DNA from: Symbiodinium natans
Lineage: Eukaryota; Sar; Dinophyceae; Suessiales; Symbiodiniaceae
Length of the DNA: 64,000 bases
Direction: 5' to 3'
Assembly (NCBI GenBank): GCA_905221605.1
Contig: CAJNDS010001890.1
Coordinates: forward strand, 1,512,501-1,576,500
Part shown: positions 9,211-19,259 of the stretch, one piece after another
How positions within the stretch are numbered: position 1 is the first letter of the stretch
Layout: each line of letters begins with the position of its first letter
The notes under the pieces: generated by a model
The model's input: only the letters and a program-made list of their open reading frames with translations
The model's database searches: none
Told to the model about the DNA's origin: nothing
Translations under genes and position numbers: made by a program

Positions 9211-9491
9211 ATACACCACAGATTTCACCTGATCACCTAAGCACTGCCTCGGTGACAAAATTCAACTGTGCTCTCTCATAACGATGCTTCGACTACTCCT
9301 TAAAGTGCACATTACATTACCTCATGCTCAGCAGCCACCAAGGTGGGAAGGTCGGCCAACCACAATGCCTGCTCCTTACTCTCTCAGAATTGCATCTGCA
9401 GCATATGCCCCGGTAGCACTTAGCTGCGGCCAACAAACAGGCTTCAGCAGAAAAACATCCATCATCTTTCTCTCTGGCCTTCAGGCTCAAA
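9211..9491. other. Inter-ORF segment between hairpins 8 and 9
   Basis: About 280 bp. A short ATG frame (9284-9550, 88 codons) starts LRLLLKVHITLPH and runs through hairpin 9 into the next gene's start; no motif supports it. Confidence 0.4.
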
Positions 9492-9521
9492 GGCAGAATA
9501 GAGAGGTCTCCTCCTGCTGCC
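9492..9521 (+). repeat. Hairpin 9 of the GAGG-TNN-CCTC family
   Basis: Core GAGGTCTCCTC at 9503-9513. Arms GGCAG (9492-9496) and CTGCC (9517-9521) are complementary. It lies 26 bp before the ATG of the next frame. Confidence 0.8.
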
Positions 9522-9546
9522 CAGCCCAATCCTTAAAGCCTGCACA

Positions 9547-10557
9547 ATGATGCATACATGCCCTGCACTAAACCTCTTCTGCAGGGCAATGCTACACACA
9601 GGACGGAGCACCCGGGATCCGGATGCGAACCTCTACATCTCCGAAGAAGCTAGAGCTCTGGCTCGTCGAGAGAATTGTGCGCTAGCACCCACTCTCAGAC
9701 TGGCGGCGCGCAGTTACAATTGGATTCGAATTCTTTCCCAATCAGCACAGCCGAATCTTCAGCTGCTAGCAGAGGCCGAGATTGCATCCCTATCATCACT
9801 CACAGAAACTCCTCCTCACTTGCAGCACTATGAGTCAGAGCGTAGCTCCCTCACCTTGCAGATGATATTGGAAACCGTGCACATCTACACTGAAGAGGAC
9901 GTCATGGAGCCTGATGACTTCAAGCTGGCGGCCCTGATCATCTCCCAGACCCTGCACAACCTGGGAATGGGTCGCCAAACGGTGAGGGACATTGTCAACG
10001 GTGCGGCCCAGCACCTGCGTTGGATTTTTCCCAGCAAAGCTACCAGAGTCCTGAACGGCATACACCTTTGTCTCTTCCCTTCAGAAATCTCGCCGTGGCC
10101 GCGCGAGGATGACACCAATCCATACGCTCGACTACGAGACGAGCATGCTCTGGGCATCCTTGATGCAGAAATTCACATGCTGAAGAGAGCATCCACAATT
10201 TACCGGACCATAGTCATGGTAGACCTCACGGTTGCCAAAACCAAAGGAGAGCGAATGCCAGACGAAATTTGTCCCAGCGAACCTTGGGACGTCATGCGTC
10301 AAGATCAAGCCTTGGCACTTCTCTCCTATGCCGAGCACTTGACGGCACTCTACGACCTCTTGCCCAATAATGCCTACCAGATGATGAGGGCCGACCTTAC
10401 TCTTGGCCGAACCTGGCTGTCGCGACCTATCGCCGACGCGGAGCTGGCCACACTTGAAGCATTATGGCATAACACTACGGTACCAGAAAGTTTTGCCAAA
10501 CTCCACCTTGCCCTTCAACTCAAAGGGCAAATTGCAGTCCACTCGAAAGCTAATTGA
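9547..10557 (+). CDS. Unrecognised 336-residue helical protein (element ORF E)
   Basis: The frame is intact, with ATG at 9547 and TGA at 10555-10557. Predicted character is soluble and mostly helical, rich in Leu, Ala, Arg and Glu, with no signal peptide or membrane segment. Stretches such as NLYISEEARALARREN, DFKLAALIISQTLHNLGMG and DAEIHMLKRASTIYRTIVMV look like packed helices. It contains no Cys-knuckle, nucleotide-binding or nuclease motif that I recognise. The stop codon is formed within the left arm of hairpin 10 (ATTGACC), so gene end and hairpin overlap. Length and position match the next frame (334 residues), but I see no clear sequence relation between the two. It could be a structural or nucleic-acid-binding protein of the element. 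Confidence 0.7.
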   Translation: MMHTCPALNLFCRAMLHTGRSTRDPDANLYISEEARALARRENCALAPTLRLAARSYNWIRILSQSAQPNLQLLAEAEIASLSSLTETPPHLQHYESERSSLTLQMILETVHIYTEEDVMEPDDFKLAALIISQTLHNLGMGRQTVRDIVNGAAQHLRWIFPSKATRVLNGIHLCLFPSEISPWPREDDTNPYARLRDEHALGILDAEIHMLKRASTIYRTIVMVDLTVAKTKGERMPDEICPSEPWDVMRQDQALALLSYAEHLTALYDLLPNNAYQMMRADLTLGRTWLSRPIADAELATLEALWHNTTVPESFAKLHLALQLKGQIAVHSKAN

Positions 10558-10583
10558 CCACGTGAGGTCCCCTCCCGGTCAAT
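10553..10583 (+). repeat. Hairpin 10 with perfect 7-bp arms
   Basis: Core GAGGTCCCCTC at 10564-10574. Arms ATTGACC (10553-10559) and GGTCAAT (10577-10583) pair perfectly. It fills almost the whole 35-bp gap between ORFs E and F. Confidence 0.9.
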
Positions 10584-10592
10584 CAATCAGCC

Positions 10593-11597
10593 ATGCCGTT
10601 ACTATCGCGCGAAGTTCTGCTCGAAATTCTCATGGAGTCGCTTCACGTGCCAACCACCGTTCACTTACCAGGCGGAGCACGTGAACAGATGGCCACATCT
10701 ACCTCAGCAGAAACCCACCTTGCCCCAAGGAGGCTCACCTTTACCACAGACGAACTCGCACCTATGGAGGCAAGAAGCGAGAGAGTGGCATCAAGGCTAT
10801 GCAGCTTTATATGCCAGCTGGACAGGCACCTAGCCTGGCGCGAGGGCAGACACGTTGATTTGCCCTTTGAAGATTGGCCGCGTACACTAGCAGGCAAGCG
10901 CAAGCACATTGATGAAGATCTGCCTCCAGTTCAACCCCCCCCACACATGGGTTATCTTCAGCGCCAGCAAATAACCTACCTCTCCATCATGATCCGCAAC
11001 TACACAAATGATGGAGAAGGCTCACCGTCTTTTAGAACGTTCGATGCCAACGAAGCATGCACTCTCACTTGGCAATATCTCGTCAGGAGATTCTCGCAGA
11101 CGGAGCTCAGTACAATTCTGCTCCGAACTTTGGAGCAAGCCAAAGTACTACTGCGATCGGAGTTCACCCTGGCACATCAGCGGAACCTTCTACAGGAGCA
11201 CCCGCAAGCGACGGAGGAGAACTGGCAAGGCAATGCAGAGGAAATTGCCTGGGTTCGATCCATGATCAAGGAAGCAGTGATCTCCAGAGGCGAACTTATG
11301 GAGCTTTTTGAGGAAGCCTTGCTCAAGCAGATTAATTCTGCCTTCCAAGCCAGCGCTAGACTTCCCAATCCGGAGGACCACTCTCAAGACTTCCAGAACA
11401 GCATGGCTCTTCGCTTCTACCAAATCATCAACCCATTGTACGACGACGTCTATGAGGAGTACAAGCCGTATGCAATAGTCTATAAGATGCTCGCTTCCTT
11501 TCATCGCAAACAGGTACAGTCCCTTCTTCGGGCTCGAGAAGCAGCAATTCTGGCTTCCCCATATCGTACCATCAATCTGGTTCCAGTATGCGAGTGA
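10593..11597 (+). CDS. Unrecognised 334-residue helical protein (element ORF F)
   Basis: The frame is intact, with ATG at 10593 and TGA at 11595-11597 inside hairpin 11. The N-terminus includes a Leu-rich helix (PLLSREVLLEILMESL) and a low-complexity stretch. The rest is charged and helical, for example ELSTILLRTLEQAKVLLRSE and EAVISRGELMELFEEALLKQ, ending in YKMLASFHRKQVQSLLRARE. A basic patch (LAGKRKHIDED) near residue 105 could bind nucleic acid or act in nuclear import; this is inference. No known domain is recognised. With ORF E it forms a closely spaced pair separated only by hairpin 10, suggesting they are expressed or processed together. Confidence 0.7.
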   Translation: MPLLSREVLLEILMESLHVPTTVHLPGGAREQMATSTSAETHLAPRRLTFTTDELAPMEARSERVASRLCSFICQLDRHLAWREGRHVDLPFEDWPRTLAGKRKHIDEDLPPVQPPPHMGYLQRQQITYLSIMIRNYTNDGEGSPSFRTFDANEACTLTWQYLVRRFSQTELSTILLRTLEQAKVLLRSEFTLAHQRNLLQEHPQATEENWQGNAEEIAWVRSMIKEAVISRGELMELFEEALLKQINSAFQASARLPNPEDHSQDFQNSMALRFYQIINPLYDDVYEEYKPYAIVYKMLASFHRKQVQSLLRAREAAILASPYRTINLVPVCE

Positions 11598-11620
11598 GGT
11601 CGCCTCCAGCAAGCTGAACC
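11579..11620 (+). repeat. Hairpin 11, overlapping the ORF F stop codon
   Basis: Core GAGGTCGCCTC at 11596-11606. Outer arms GGTTCCAG (11579-11586) and CTGAACC (11614-11620) pair with one bulge; inner GC pairs with GC. TGA within GAGTGAGG ends ORF F, as hairpin 6 does for the phosphatase. Confidence 0.8.
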
Positions 11621-11951
11621 ATTATTCCTAAGTGCCTGAACAGTCCTAACAAAGGACCTGATCCAGTCTCCAGACAATTGCTCGCACTGCAGAAGAAAAG
11701 CCTCAATGCCTCTTTATGGACAAGTGCCAGCCTGCATGGCCGATGATCTCAGACTAAGCCTGCCTGCCAGCCTGCCTGCTGAGGTTGAAGACCAATCTCG
11801 CAAATACCTGTACAGAAGCGCAGCCCACATTGCTTGAAGAAGGTAGGACATCGGACAGATCAGGTCCCGAACGACTAGGTCACTCAATTTTCACCTCGAT
11901 GCCCGCCAAGGTGTGGGACATAACCCGCACATGCGTCCGAAATGAAATGAA
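11621..11951. other. 3' flank of the element, no gene
   Basis: About 330 bp without a supported gene; it contains a small GCCTGCCTGCC reiteration near 11757-11780. It may be the 3' untranslated part of the element, ending at the TTG-rich microsatellite. Confidence 0.4.
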
Positions 11952-12114
11952 ATGAAATGGTGGTGGGGTGGTGTGGTTGTGGTTGTGGTTGTGGTTGTGG
12001 TTGTGGTTGTGGGTGTGGGTGTGGGTGTTGGTGTTGGTGTTGGTGTTGGTGTTGGTTGTTGTGGTTGGTTGTTGTGGTTGGTTGTTGTGGTTGTGGTTGT
12101 GGTTGTTGTTGTGG

Positions 12115-12148
<34 letters not shown>

Positions 12149-12262
12149 CGTTGTGGTTGTTGTTGTTGTTGGTGTTGGTGTTGGTGTTGGTGTTGGTGTT
12201 GGTGTTGGTGTTGTTGTGGTTGTTGCTGTTGCTGTTGCTGTTGGTGGTGGTGGTGTTGTTGG

Positions 12263-12293
<31 letters not shown>

Positions 12294-12458
12294 GGTGTTG
12301 TTGGTGTTGTTGGTGTTGTTGGTGTTGTTGGTGTTGTTGGTGTTGTTGGTGTTGTTGGTGTTGTTGGTGTTGTTGCTGGTGTTGCTGGTGTTGTTGGTGT
12401 TGTTGCTGGTGTTGCTGGTGTTGCTGGTGTTGCTGGTGTTGCTGGTGTTGTTGTTGTT
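11952..12458 (+). repeat. (TTG/GGT)n compound microsatellite
   Basis: About 500 bp of GTT, GGT, GTG and GTTGCTG trinucleotide and hexanucleotide variants, G/T on the plus strand like the block at 2711-3079. Long open frames here (poly-Thr, poly-Asn, poly-Val) are artefacts. Confidence 0.95.
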
Positions 12459-13835
12459 TGCCCTGTCCTCAGCGCGTAGAGACAGCCTTTGGAAAATATG
12501 TGTTTCGTGTTGAGGACACGAGAAGTTCCCTCGTTTCCCAAGAAGGTGACGCATCCTTTCTTCCTTGTTTTTTCTTGTCTTTTCTTCGAAAGACAGGAGA
12601 TGGATACGAATGATTCAGGAGTGGTGAGAGGAGAAAGCCAAACGAACCGAAGCGAGATACTAGATAGGTGACACACGGTTTGAATCGTTCCGCCAAGCTG
12701 CAAGCATTGAATGAAGGACAGCTATGCCATGGGACTCCAGCGCGCGGCATCCTTGCTTCACCTAGTTGCCACAAGCAGGTAAAGAAGGACAGCTACTGCT
12801 ACTGCAGGGACCTCTGGGCTCCCACATTTCGCAAGGCTCACAAACAGTATGAAAATCAACACAGGAGGACCGTTCTGATTTCCGATTAAGATTAGAGGAG
12901 ACCCTATAAACAACTTGAGGGCTCGCCGGGCTCGCTGCTTTTGCCAGAGAAGAAACTTCCCTGGCGTTCTCAAGAGGGCTCGCTTGTTCCGGATTAACCG
13001 GCTCTGAACACCTCTTTTCGAGAACGTTCTTATTCGTGCAAACGCCATTTGAAGCTGAAGAGAGAACAGAACTTTGTTATTTCACTGGAAAAGGGGTCCT
13101 TTGTTTCCGGGTAGAGATAGCTATCGAAAGTGTGAAGAGTGCTCTGGTTCTCCTGAAAAACACGAGCGACTTCTTTCTTGGAATGATAAAACGGGCTACT
13201 TCTTTGAAAGAATCATATACGGAGATTCGTGTTGAGAATGCGAAAAGATAAGCCGTCTCATTTCGGAAGAAGGAGGCTTTCCCGCTTCGTACAAGACAAG
13301 AATATTCTGACTAAGAAATACATTTATAGAGCATTTTCCGCCGAGAAGGGAACCTCTCAGTCCGTTCTGTCAGGGAAAGAGGAGAGGGGGAGAGGAAAAG
13401 ATAACGAAAGCGAAAAGAGGGAGAGAGGAAGTCCGTTGGTTATTTACTGAGTTTCATTAGGAAAGAAAGGCAACACCTCACATTATACCTCAAGGTCCAT
13501 GCCACGTACCACCATATGGTTGTGCTTTGTGGCCTACACTACAATCATCACTACAAAACAACACATGGTGCCACGTTTTCAGTGCTTCGGTTTAAAGGTT
13601 TAGGACGTAGGTGAAAGGGACTTAGTACAAGCCTGTCGTTGAAGGGCGTTGAAGGATGACTTTGCTGCGCGTGTCATCGGCGCAGACACTTTTGGAAGTG
13701 GGAAGCCTTCCCTCCACGAGTGCGAAGTCTGACTTCTCACTGTTGGCATCCACAAGAGACCAAGTGCTGGTGCAAGAGGTTTTGCCGGGTGACACCAACT
13801 GAAGGTTGATGCAAAACGAGAGCGCCTTCTTATTG
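12459..13835. other. Anonymous sequence, no gene recognised
   Basis: Short open frames of 60-100 codons occur on both strands (for example plus 13036-13251) without motifs. A purine-rich tract lies near 13380-13430. Confidence 0.45.
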
Positions 13836-13837
13836 CG

Positions 13838-14275
13838 ACCCTTAATCACTTCTCAAACGCGTGCATCCTGACCTTGGCAACATTGTCGGTGTCTAACATC
13901 ACCGTCAAACCCTTGGACCGTCATCTCTGTAGCGGATTTGGATACTCATCGTCTTACCCTCTGCGTCCTCTGCATCATCGTCGCTGATGTCATCGTCCTC
14001 AATCAAACTCTTGATGAAGGAGTGCTTCACCATTATCATTTCCATCCGCCGCTCAACAAAGGCTCTTTCGTCACGAAGTTCCGCCAATGTCATCCGGTAG
14101 TACTCCTCCTTCATCTCCTACCCCTTGAATGCCGCTTGTGTCTCCTCCGGAATGTCATTCTCTGTGTAGCGCATTTTGAAAACCCGCAACACGACCGCTT
14201 GCCAGTGGACGGGGCAGGGGCTTCTGGTGCCACCGGTAAGGTTCTCAACGTGAGCTGCCGTTGCGAAGAAATGCG
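13838..14275 (-). pseudogene. Broken minus-strand gene of unknown family
   Basis: On the minus strand a protein-like reading runs from about 14275 downwards: HVENLTGGTRSP, WQAVVLRVFKMRYTENDIPE, ETQAAFKG, a TAG stop, then MKEEYYRMTLAELRDERAFV and SFIKSLIEDDDISDDDAED. After RYRDDGP the reading shifts frame to LTVMLDTDNVAKVRMHAFEK and a stop at about 13838. Composition is that of a real charged coiled-coil protein with an acidic segment, and both pieces are open and sensible. The in-frame stop and the frameshift therefore argue for a pseudogene. I cannot name the family. A splice interpretation is possible for the first break, but no good intron ends are seen. Confidence 0.5.
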
Positions 14276-14830
14276 AATCGTGTCACTGAAATGTTCTTAT
14301 TGAGCGAAAGGTGCCATGCAAGTGTAGGTCTTGATGTGCAACAATGGCCTTCCAAAGAAGCAACATTCTGTCAGAAGGCGGACCTGCAACGTCCCAAGTT
14401 GAAGAAGTCGGTCAGGAACGTCAGCGCGATACTTACTATAAACTTAAAGCACAAAAACCCCAACAACAATTATAATGAATATGATATACATATGTGTTAT
14501 AATTCTTGGTAAAACGTATCAACCACCACAATAAGAAAACCCCCACAACAATTGTAAAAACAACTACTGAAAGTATTGAAAGGAAATTATTGAGGATACA
14601 ACGCTACAGACGCCCAACCCCCAGGACCAATAGGAAGAAGCCGAATGAACCGACAACACAAAGGAAAGAACCAAGAACGTGGAGCAAGAGTTTTACAGAA
14701 ATCTTTAGAATAATCTGCGAATGAATGCGGGGCACAGACCCCGCAACAGCCCCCAGAGCAGACGAACCAACCTTTTACATTTTTTCCCCCCGACCCCCCC
14801 CCCTCCCCCGACCCCCCGCATTCTTTGTGC
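14276..14830. other. Anonymous sequence, no gene recognised
   Basis: Mixed, partly A-rich sequence (near 14450-14590) with no supported gene. Confidence 0.4.
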
Positions 14831-14834
14831 GGCG

Positions 14835-15080
14835 CAAGCTTGCTTCAAAGCATGACTCCTTCCAAACCCAGGATGCGAGCATTGTGTTTGGAAATGAGGG
14901 GGGGGGAGCTTGCTTCAAAGCATATGAATCCTTTCCGAACCCATGATGCGAGCATTGTGTTTGCAAATGGGGGGGGGGTCCCCTGCCCCCGCCCCCTCAA
15001 CTTTTTTTTGGTTTGTTTTTAAACCGGGCAAGCTTGTTCCAAACCCATGATGCGAGCATTGTGTTTGCAAACCCCCTTTT
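14835..15080 (+). repeat. Dispersed repeat family A, three copies
   Basis: Three units of about 70-110 bp share GAGCATTGTGTTTG followed by CAAATG and a G run, preceded by AAGCTTGCTTCAAAGCAT and an AACCCATGATGC-like word. The same core recurs at 35855-35885 and many times at 52176-52925. Confidence 0.75.
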
Positions 15081-16463
15081 TTTGGCCGGGTAAGCTTGCT
15101 TCAATTTCGAAGTCCCTAGTTGCCCTAGTTGCCTGACCCAAAACAGGCCCCTGGAATTTGCAACTCCCCAATAGCTTGAAGTCTTGAAACATAGTTTGCA
15201 AAGTCGTGCCATTCCCACCATTCCCCATGATGCAAAGCAAGTTAGCGGGACGCAAAACAGGACCCTACAATTGCAATGCCGAAGTCCGCTTAACGCAAAG
15301 AAGGACCCTACAAATCTCGCCAATAGCTTGAGGCAAAACAGGACCCTGCACTTTCGAAGTCCCCAATCGCTTGACGCAGAACAAACCGGCCAAAGGCTTG
15401 ACCAAGCCTTTTACAAAGGAACCTGTTTTGGCCAAACCTTCTGAGAAAAAAGAACGCCCTCCGCCTCCGAAGAAGTCGCAACGAGGCTTGCTTTGGCGCC
15501 ACCCTCAGAAGTAGTGGCTCTCGAAGTGGGCATCCTTCCCCCGAAAGGTCGGTGGCTTTCATCAGCTGCACTACTTGGCACTACTAGCAACCAGTTGGCC
15601 ACAACAATCCTGAATACCCCAGGAGCTGCCTCATTCGTTCCGAAATCGTGAGTTTGCCCAGCATGCTTAGTGTTAACCTTCCCAAAAATAAAGGGTTTTC
15701 TGGAGCGGCGTTGGTTCTTCCAAGAGTGGCAACGAAAGATTGCTTCTCTCCGCTCTTTTGCACTCTTTTGAGGTGGATCGCCCCGGGCGACCTGAGCCGC
15801 GCCCTCCGCCGGTGAGAGCAATGGAGGAAAGATGGAGGAAAAAAGAAAAAAGGAGGAACACACTTGAACAAATGTGCCTTCTTCGCTTGTCTTCGAGTCT
15901 TCGAGCCCAATCACCATGCTCCCCGCCGTCTCCGTATGTCTCCGTTTTCTCCGAGTGACATAAATCTGAAGGCACAGCGTCGAAAGAAGGCGTTCAAAAC
16001 GAACTCCCTCCTCGTTCGATATGCAGGATTTGTGCCTAAGTGGTGGAGCAGGCTTCAGTGATCGGTAATTGCTTAGATGCCTTCTTTTGCCCTTAGTCTT
16101 TCGCTCCGTTTAGTTTCCTGTGGGAGGTATTCGGCCCACAGCCAGTGGGCGGCAGCACTCCTGGTGCTCTTCGTGGCGGGCGTGGTGACCGCCGCGCGTC
16201 CTGCCGCCACAGTTTGCAATCTGTTGCATGCGGTGGCCGTGAGCGGCTGTGATCTGTGATCGTTGGACATCCCTGTTGAGCTTACACGTGTGTGAACATT
16301 AAAGTGACATGGCACTTGTCAGAAGAAGTTCAGCAATGCGCAAGATGATTCTTGGTGTCACTGATGCAAAATCAGGCTTGATTTCCGAAATAGGTGTGCA
16401 AGAAAGCACATCAAACATGCATTGCTTCGAATAAATAGCGGGCATGCTGCTTCTCAAATAATT
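15081..16463. other. Anonymous sequence, possible small exon near 16.1 kb
   Basis: No firm gene. Around 15080-15400 a loose GACGCAAAACAGGACCCT word is reiterated. At about 16110-16205 a plus-strand stretch reads CGRYSAHSQWAAALLVLFVA, a membrane-segment-like sequence preceded by a CGR motif such as those before the first membrane segment of DHHC enzymes; it could be an upstream exon of the gene at 20.1 kb, but nothing proves it. Confidence 0.3.
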
Positions 16464-16596
16464 GTAAACGCTTGCGCGCGCCGCCTCGGCAGCCGGGCCG
16501 GCCAGGACAGGAAAGAAAAAGGGGAGGAAGGGCAGCGGGGTCCTCCACGGCATCGGTTTGCAGCTCCTCCAAGCGATTGGGGGGGGTCCCACAGGG

Positions 16597-16642
<46 letters not shown>

Positions 16643-16746
16643 GGCGTCAAAAAAATTCTGCATGAGGGGAAGGGTTGGGTTAGGGGGAAGGAGGCCCGAT
16701 CCGGGTCTGCTTGTTCCAGACGCTTCTCGGCAGGAAGCCGAGGCGA
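16464..16746 (+). mobile_element. GTAAACG...GAGGCGA element, copy 1
   Basis: Starts GTAAACGCTTGCGCGCGCC and ends CGGCAGGAAGCCGAGGCGA. Near the ends CGCCTCGGC and GCCGAGGCG form a 9-bp inverted repeat. The centre has a long G run. Preceded by ATT and followed by AT. Five further copies lie at 28498, 30643, 32835, 35067 and 58525, all in the same orientation. No protein is encoded, so it is a non-autonomous element. Confidence 0.8.
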
Positions 16747-17027
16747 ATACAGGAGTGTACACACATCTGCACACACGCATGATTGATAAAGCCGGCAATC
16801 ATACGCAGCGCAGCACTGTTTATTTGAGCCAGTATGTTCATGTGTGCCGTTTGTCCCCATACATCAGACTTAAGAGTAGAATTTCAAGCCGCAGACCTCG
16901 TCGTGCGTTGTCAGGCTATGAAAATAGGCTTGAAAATTGGCTTTATAACCTTATTTTCCATTTCACATAAACACGTCGAAAAGCTCTGCCCAAGACCCTC
17001 GTCGTCGATTCAGGGTGTTTGCACACC

Positions 17028-17330
<303 letters not shown>

Positions 17331-18130
17331 CATGCTCTGCAAACTCATGCACTGCAGACCGTGCACTGCATTGCCCTGCACTGCACTGCAGACCTGCCTC
17401 CGGAGCCGACGGATTTCGAAGTCTTGGCGCGGCGAGCCACCTGCCCAGAGCACCGTTATGGTATGTTACGGTGCTACGGCGTAGAGCACATGTGCGCTCC
17501 CAGCACACCTCAGCACATCTCAGCACAACATCGACAAGCACAACTCCCCATTTTCAGTTCGGATTGCAGTGCAGCGCAACATACGAGTTCTGTGAGGCGA
17601 CGCCGAGGTTGAGAATCACATGGCCATACCTGATCTCAGACAGCATCTCGAGAGAGTTGAGAGTTCGTGCACGTCTGAGGCCTGGGCAGGTCTCCTTCTC
17701 GGTGCAGCACTGAGTTGCGCAGGGCGAAACGATTGCTACGAATCGTGTAGCAAACTTTGCAACGGTTGCGCCGCAAAGCACCGCACACCGCACCGCACAC
17801 CGCACCGCACACCGCACGGCACCACACTGCTCCAAGCTGGACCACACTGCACAACGCCACAATGCACCCCACACTCTGCCGCACCATACCACACCACGCC
17901 ACTGAACGACTCTGGATCACTCTGTAGACCGCACTACTACACCCCACACCACACTGCACTTGACACATGCCGTGTGGCTGCATGAAACCACTTGCATGCC
18001 ATGTGGCTGAATGCCAGTGAAGCAAACATCATGATCATCAAGACATGCACGTGGCACTGTACATGCCATGTGGCTGCTTGTTAGCTTCATAAGGGCTGCA
18101 TGATAGCTTGAAGCAAACAACATTCAGACT
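17331..18130. other. Repeat-rich anonymous DNA (TGCACTGCA, CCGCACA, CATGCCATGTGGCTG)
   Basis: No gene. Short reiterations include TGCACTGCA words (17335-17395), ACCGCACACCGC (17780-17820), and four spaced copies of a CATGCCATGTGGCTG-like word between about 17965 and 18145. Confidence 0.5.
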
Positions 18131-18718
18131 TGCCATGTCGCCGCACGTTAGCAGCTTTGCCGCTTGTGAGCTTCGAGCGGCCTTTTCTTGATAATGGCGA
18201 ACGTCTAAACAACATAGAGCGACCACGAAAAAGAACCACCGGACAAAAGAACCCATTTCCGAATCACCCCCTTAGCCCCACGCAACACGGAAAGATATAT
18301 AAAAAAGTAGAAAGAAGCAAGAAAAGAAAGCCAGTATGACATGAGAAGTGATCGGGATGGCGAGGCAGCTTCTGACAAATATGGCTAGCAGGGTGTTACG
18401 TTGCTCTGTGTAAATCTTCGAACTCCAAAGCAACCGCTTACAGTTTCGGTTTCCCACGATCGCTGCAAATCCATGAACTCTTCATGAGTATACGCGAGTA
18501 GCGCACAGGCCCAAACAGATTGCAACACCGAAGCCGTCCAGAATGCAGAAAGGTCTTAATTGGGTGCCATCCTTCTGCGATCTCCTGGCAACCCCCGCGG
18601 AACATGATGCTGAACAGCACGCTAGCAAGCGCGATCACACTGCACGACCTCGCGAGCCAGGCAAGGGGCTTGTCGAAGCGCAACTAGGCGCAACTAAAGG
18701 CCTGTCCGTGCGCCCCCA
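18131..18718. other. Anonymous sequence, no gene recognised
   Basis: No motif-bearing frame on either strand. It ends at the MITE. Confidence 0.4.
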
Positions 18719-18720
18719 TA

Positions 18721-19257
18721 ATCCGAGCTCCTGTTTAATTGGGGGGGGGCCCCCCCCCCCCACAATAAGGAAGGCAGGGTTCCGCAATAGTTGGACCATG
18801 GCCCCGTATGGTTTCCCCGGCTTCCTTAAAGCTTTTCCTTTTAAGCTTCAAGGCTTCTTTAAAGACTACAGGACCAGGGCTCACCACGGGCCAGGGCCTC
18901 CCATAATTCTGGCCCCATTCTATTAATGTGACTCCGCCTTTCCCGGCCAGAGCCCGTAAGGGGTAGCTCAGGAAAGAATGAAAATTTCTCTCCTCCAGTA
19001 AGCAATCACATAAGAAATCCTTGGTTTCCGAAGGCCCTCAGCTTCTAGAAAACCGAAGCCCCGGCAGAAGAAAAAAAGCTTTCCGAAAGGCAGAGTTTCA
19101 AAATTTGACAACCCCCCCCCCCAAAAAAAAATTCTTTAAATGTGGAGGGTTTGGCCCATACGAAATCCATCGTAATGGAAAGTAGTCTTCCGGCGGGAAT
19201 CCGGGCAAAAAAAATTTCTTTAAATATGGGGGGGTTAAATTAAACAGGAGCTCGGAT
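18721..19257 (+). mobile_element. Complete 537-bp MITE with 20-bp inverted termini and TA duplication
   Basis: Left end ATCCGAGCTCCTGTTTAATT at 18721-18740 is the exact reverse complement of the right end (19238-19257). TA flanks both ends (18719-18720 and 19258-19259), the target duplication typical of Tc1/mariner-type transposons. Just inside are G/C homopolymer runs, and a direct repeat containing a TTTCTTTAAATATG-like word sits near the right end. There is no transposase frame, so it needs an autonomous partner elsewhere. Confidence 0.9.
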
Positions 19258-19259
19258 TA

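Larger units (their letters stand above)
3200..11620 (+). mobile_element. Multi-ORF LINE-derived element with hairpin punctuation
   Basis: This block has intronless plus-strand coding capacity throughout. In order it contains an apurinic-type endonuclease, a fragmented reverse transcriptase, an unrecognised extension, a dual-specificity-phosphatase-like protein, a Pro-rich protein and two unrecognised proteins. Eleven copies of one short hairpin family occur inside it, and I saw none elsewhere in the window. No LTRs are visible, which with the endonuclease indicates a LINE-type origin. Outer borders are inferred from where coding and hairpins stop; TTG-rich microsatellites lie about 130 bp upstream and 330 bp downstream. 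Whether this is one element or a LINE joined to another unit is open. Confidence 0.7.

Noticed and set aside
3837-11620. The GAGG-TNN-CCTC hairpins as spliceosomal introns
   Set aside because: The units are only about 25-40 bp, and two are read through in frame inside a protein domain; no pair of splice ends is shared.
11891-12703. Minus-strand poly-Thr frame of 270 codons
   Set aside because: Artefact of the second TTG-rich microsatellite.
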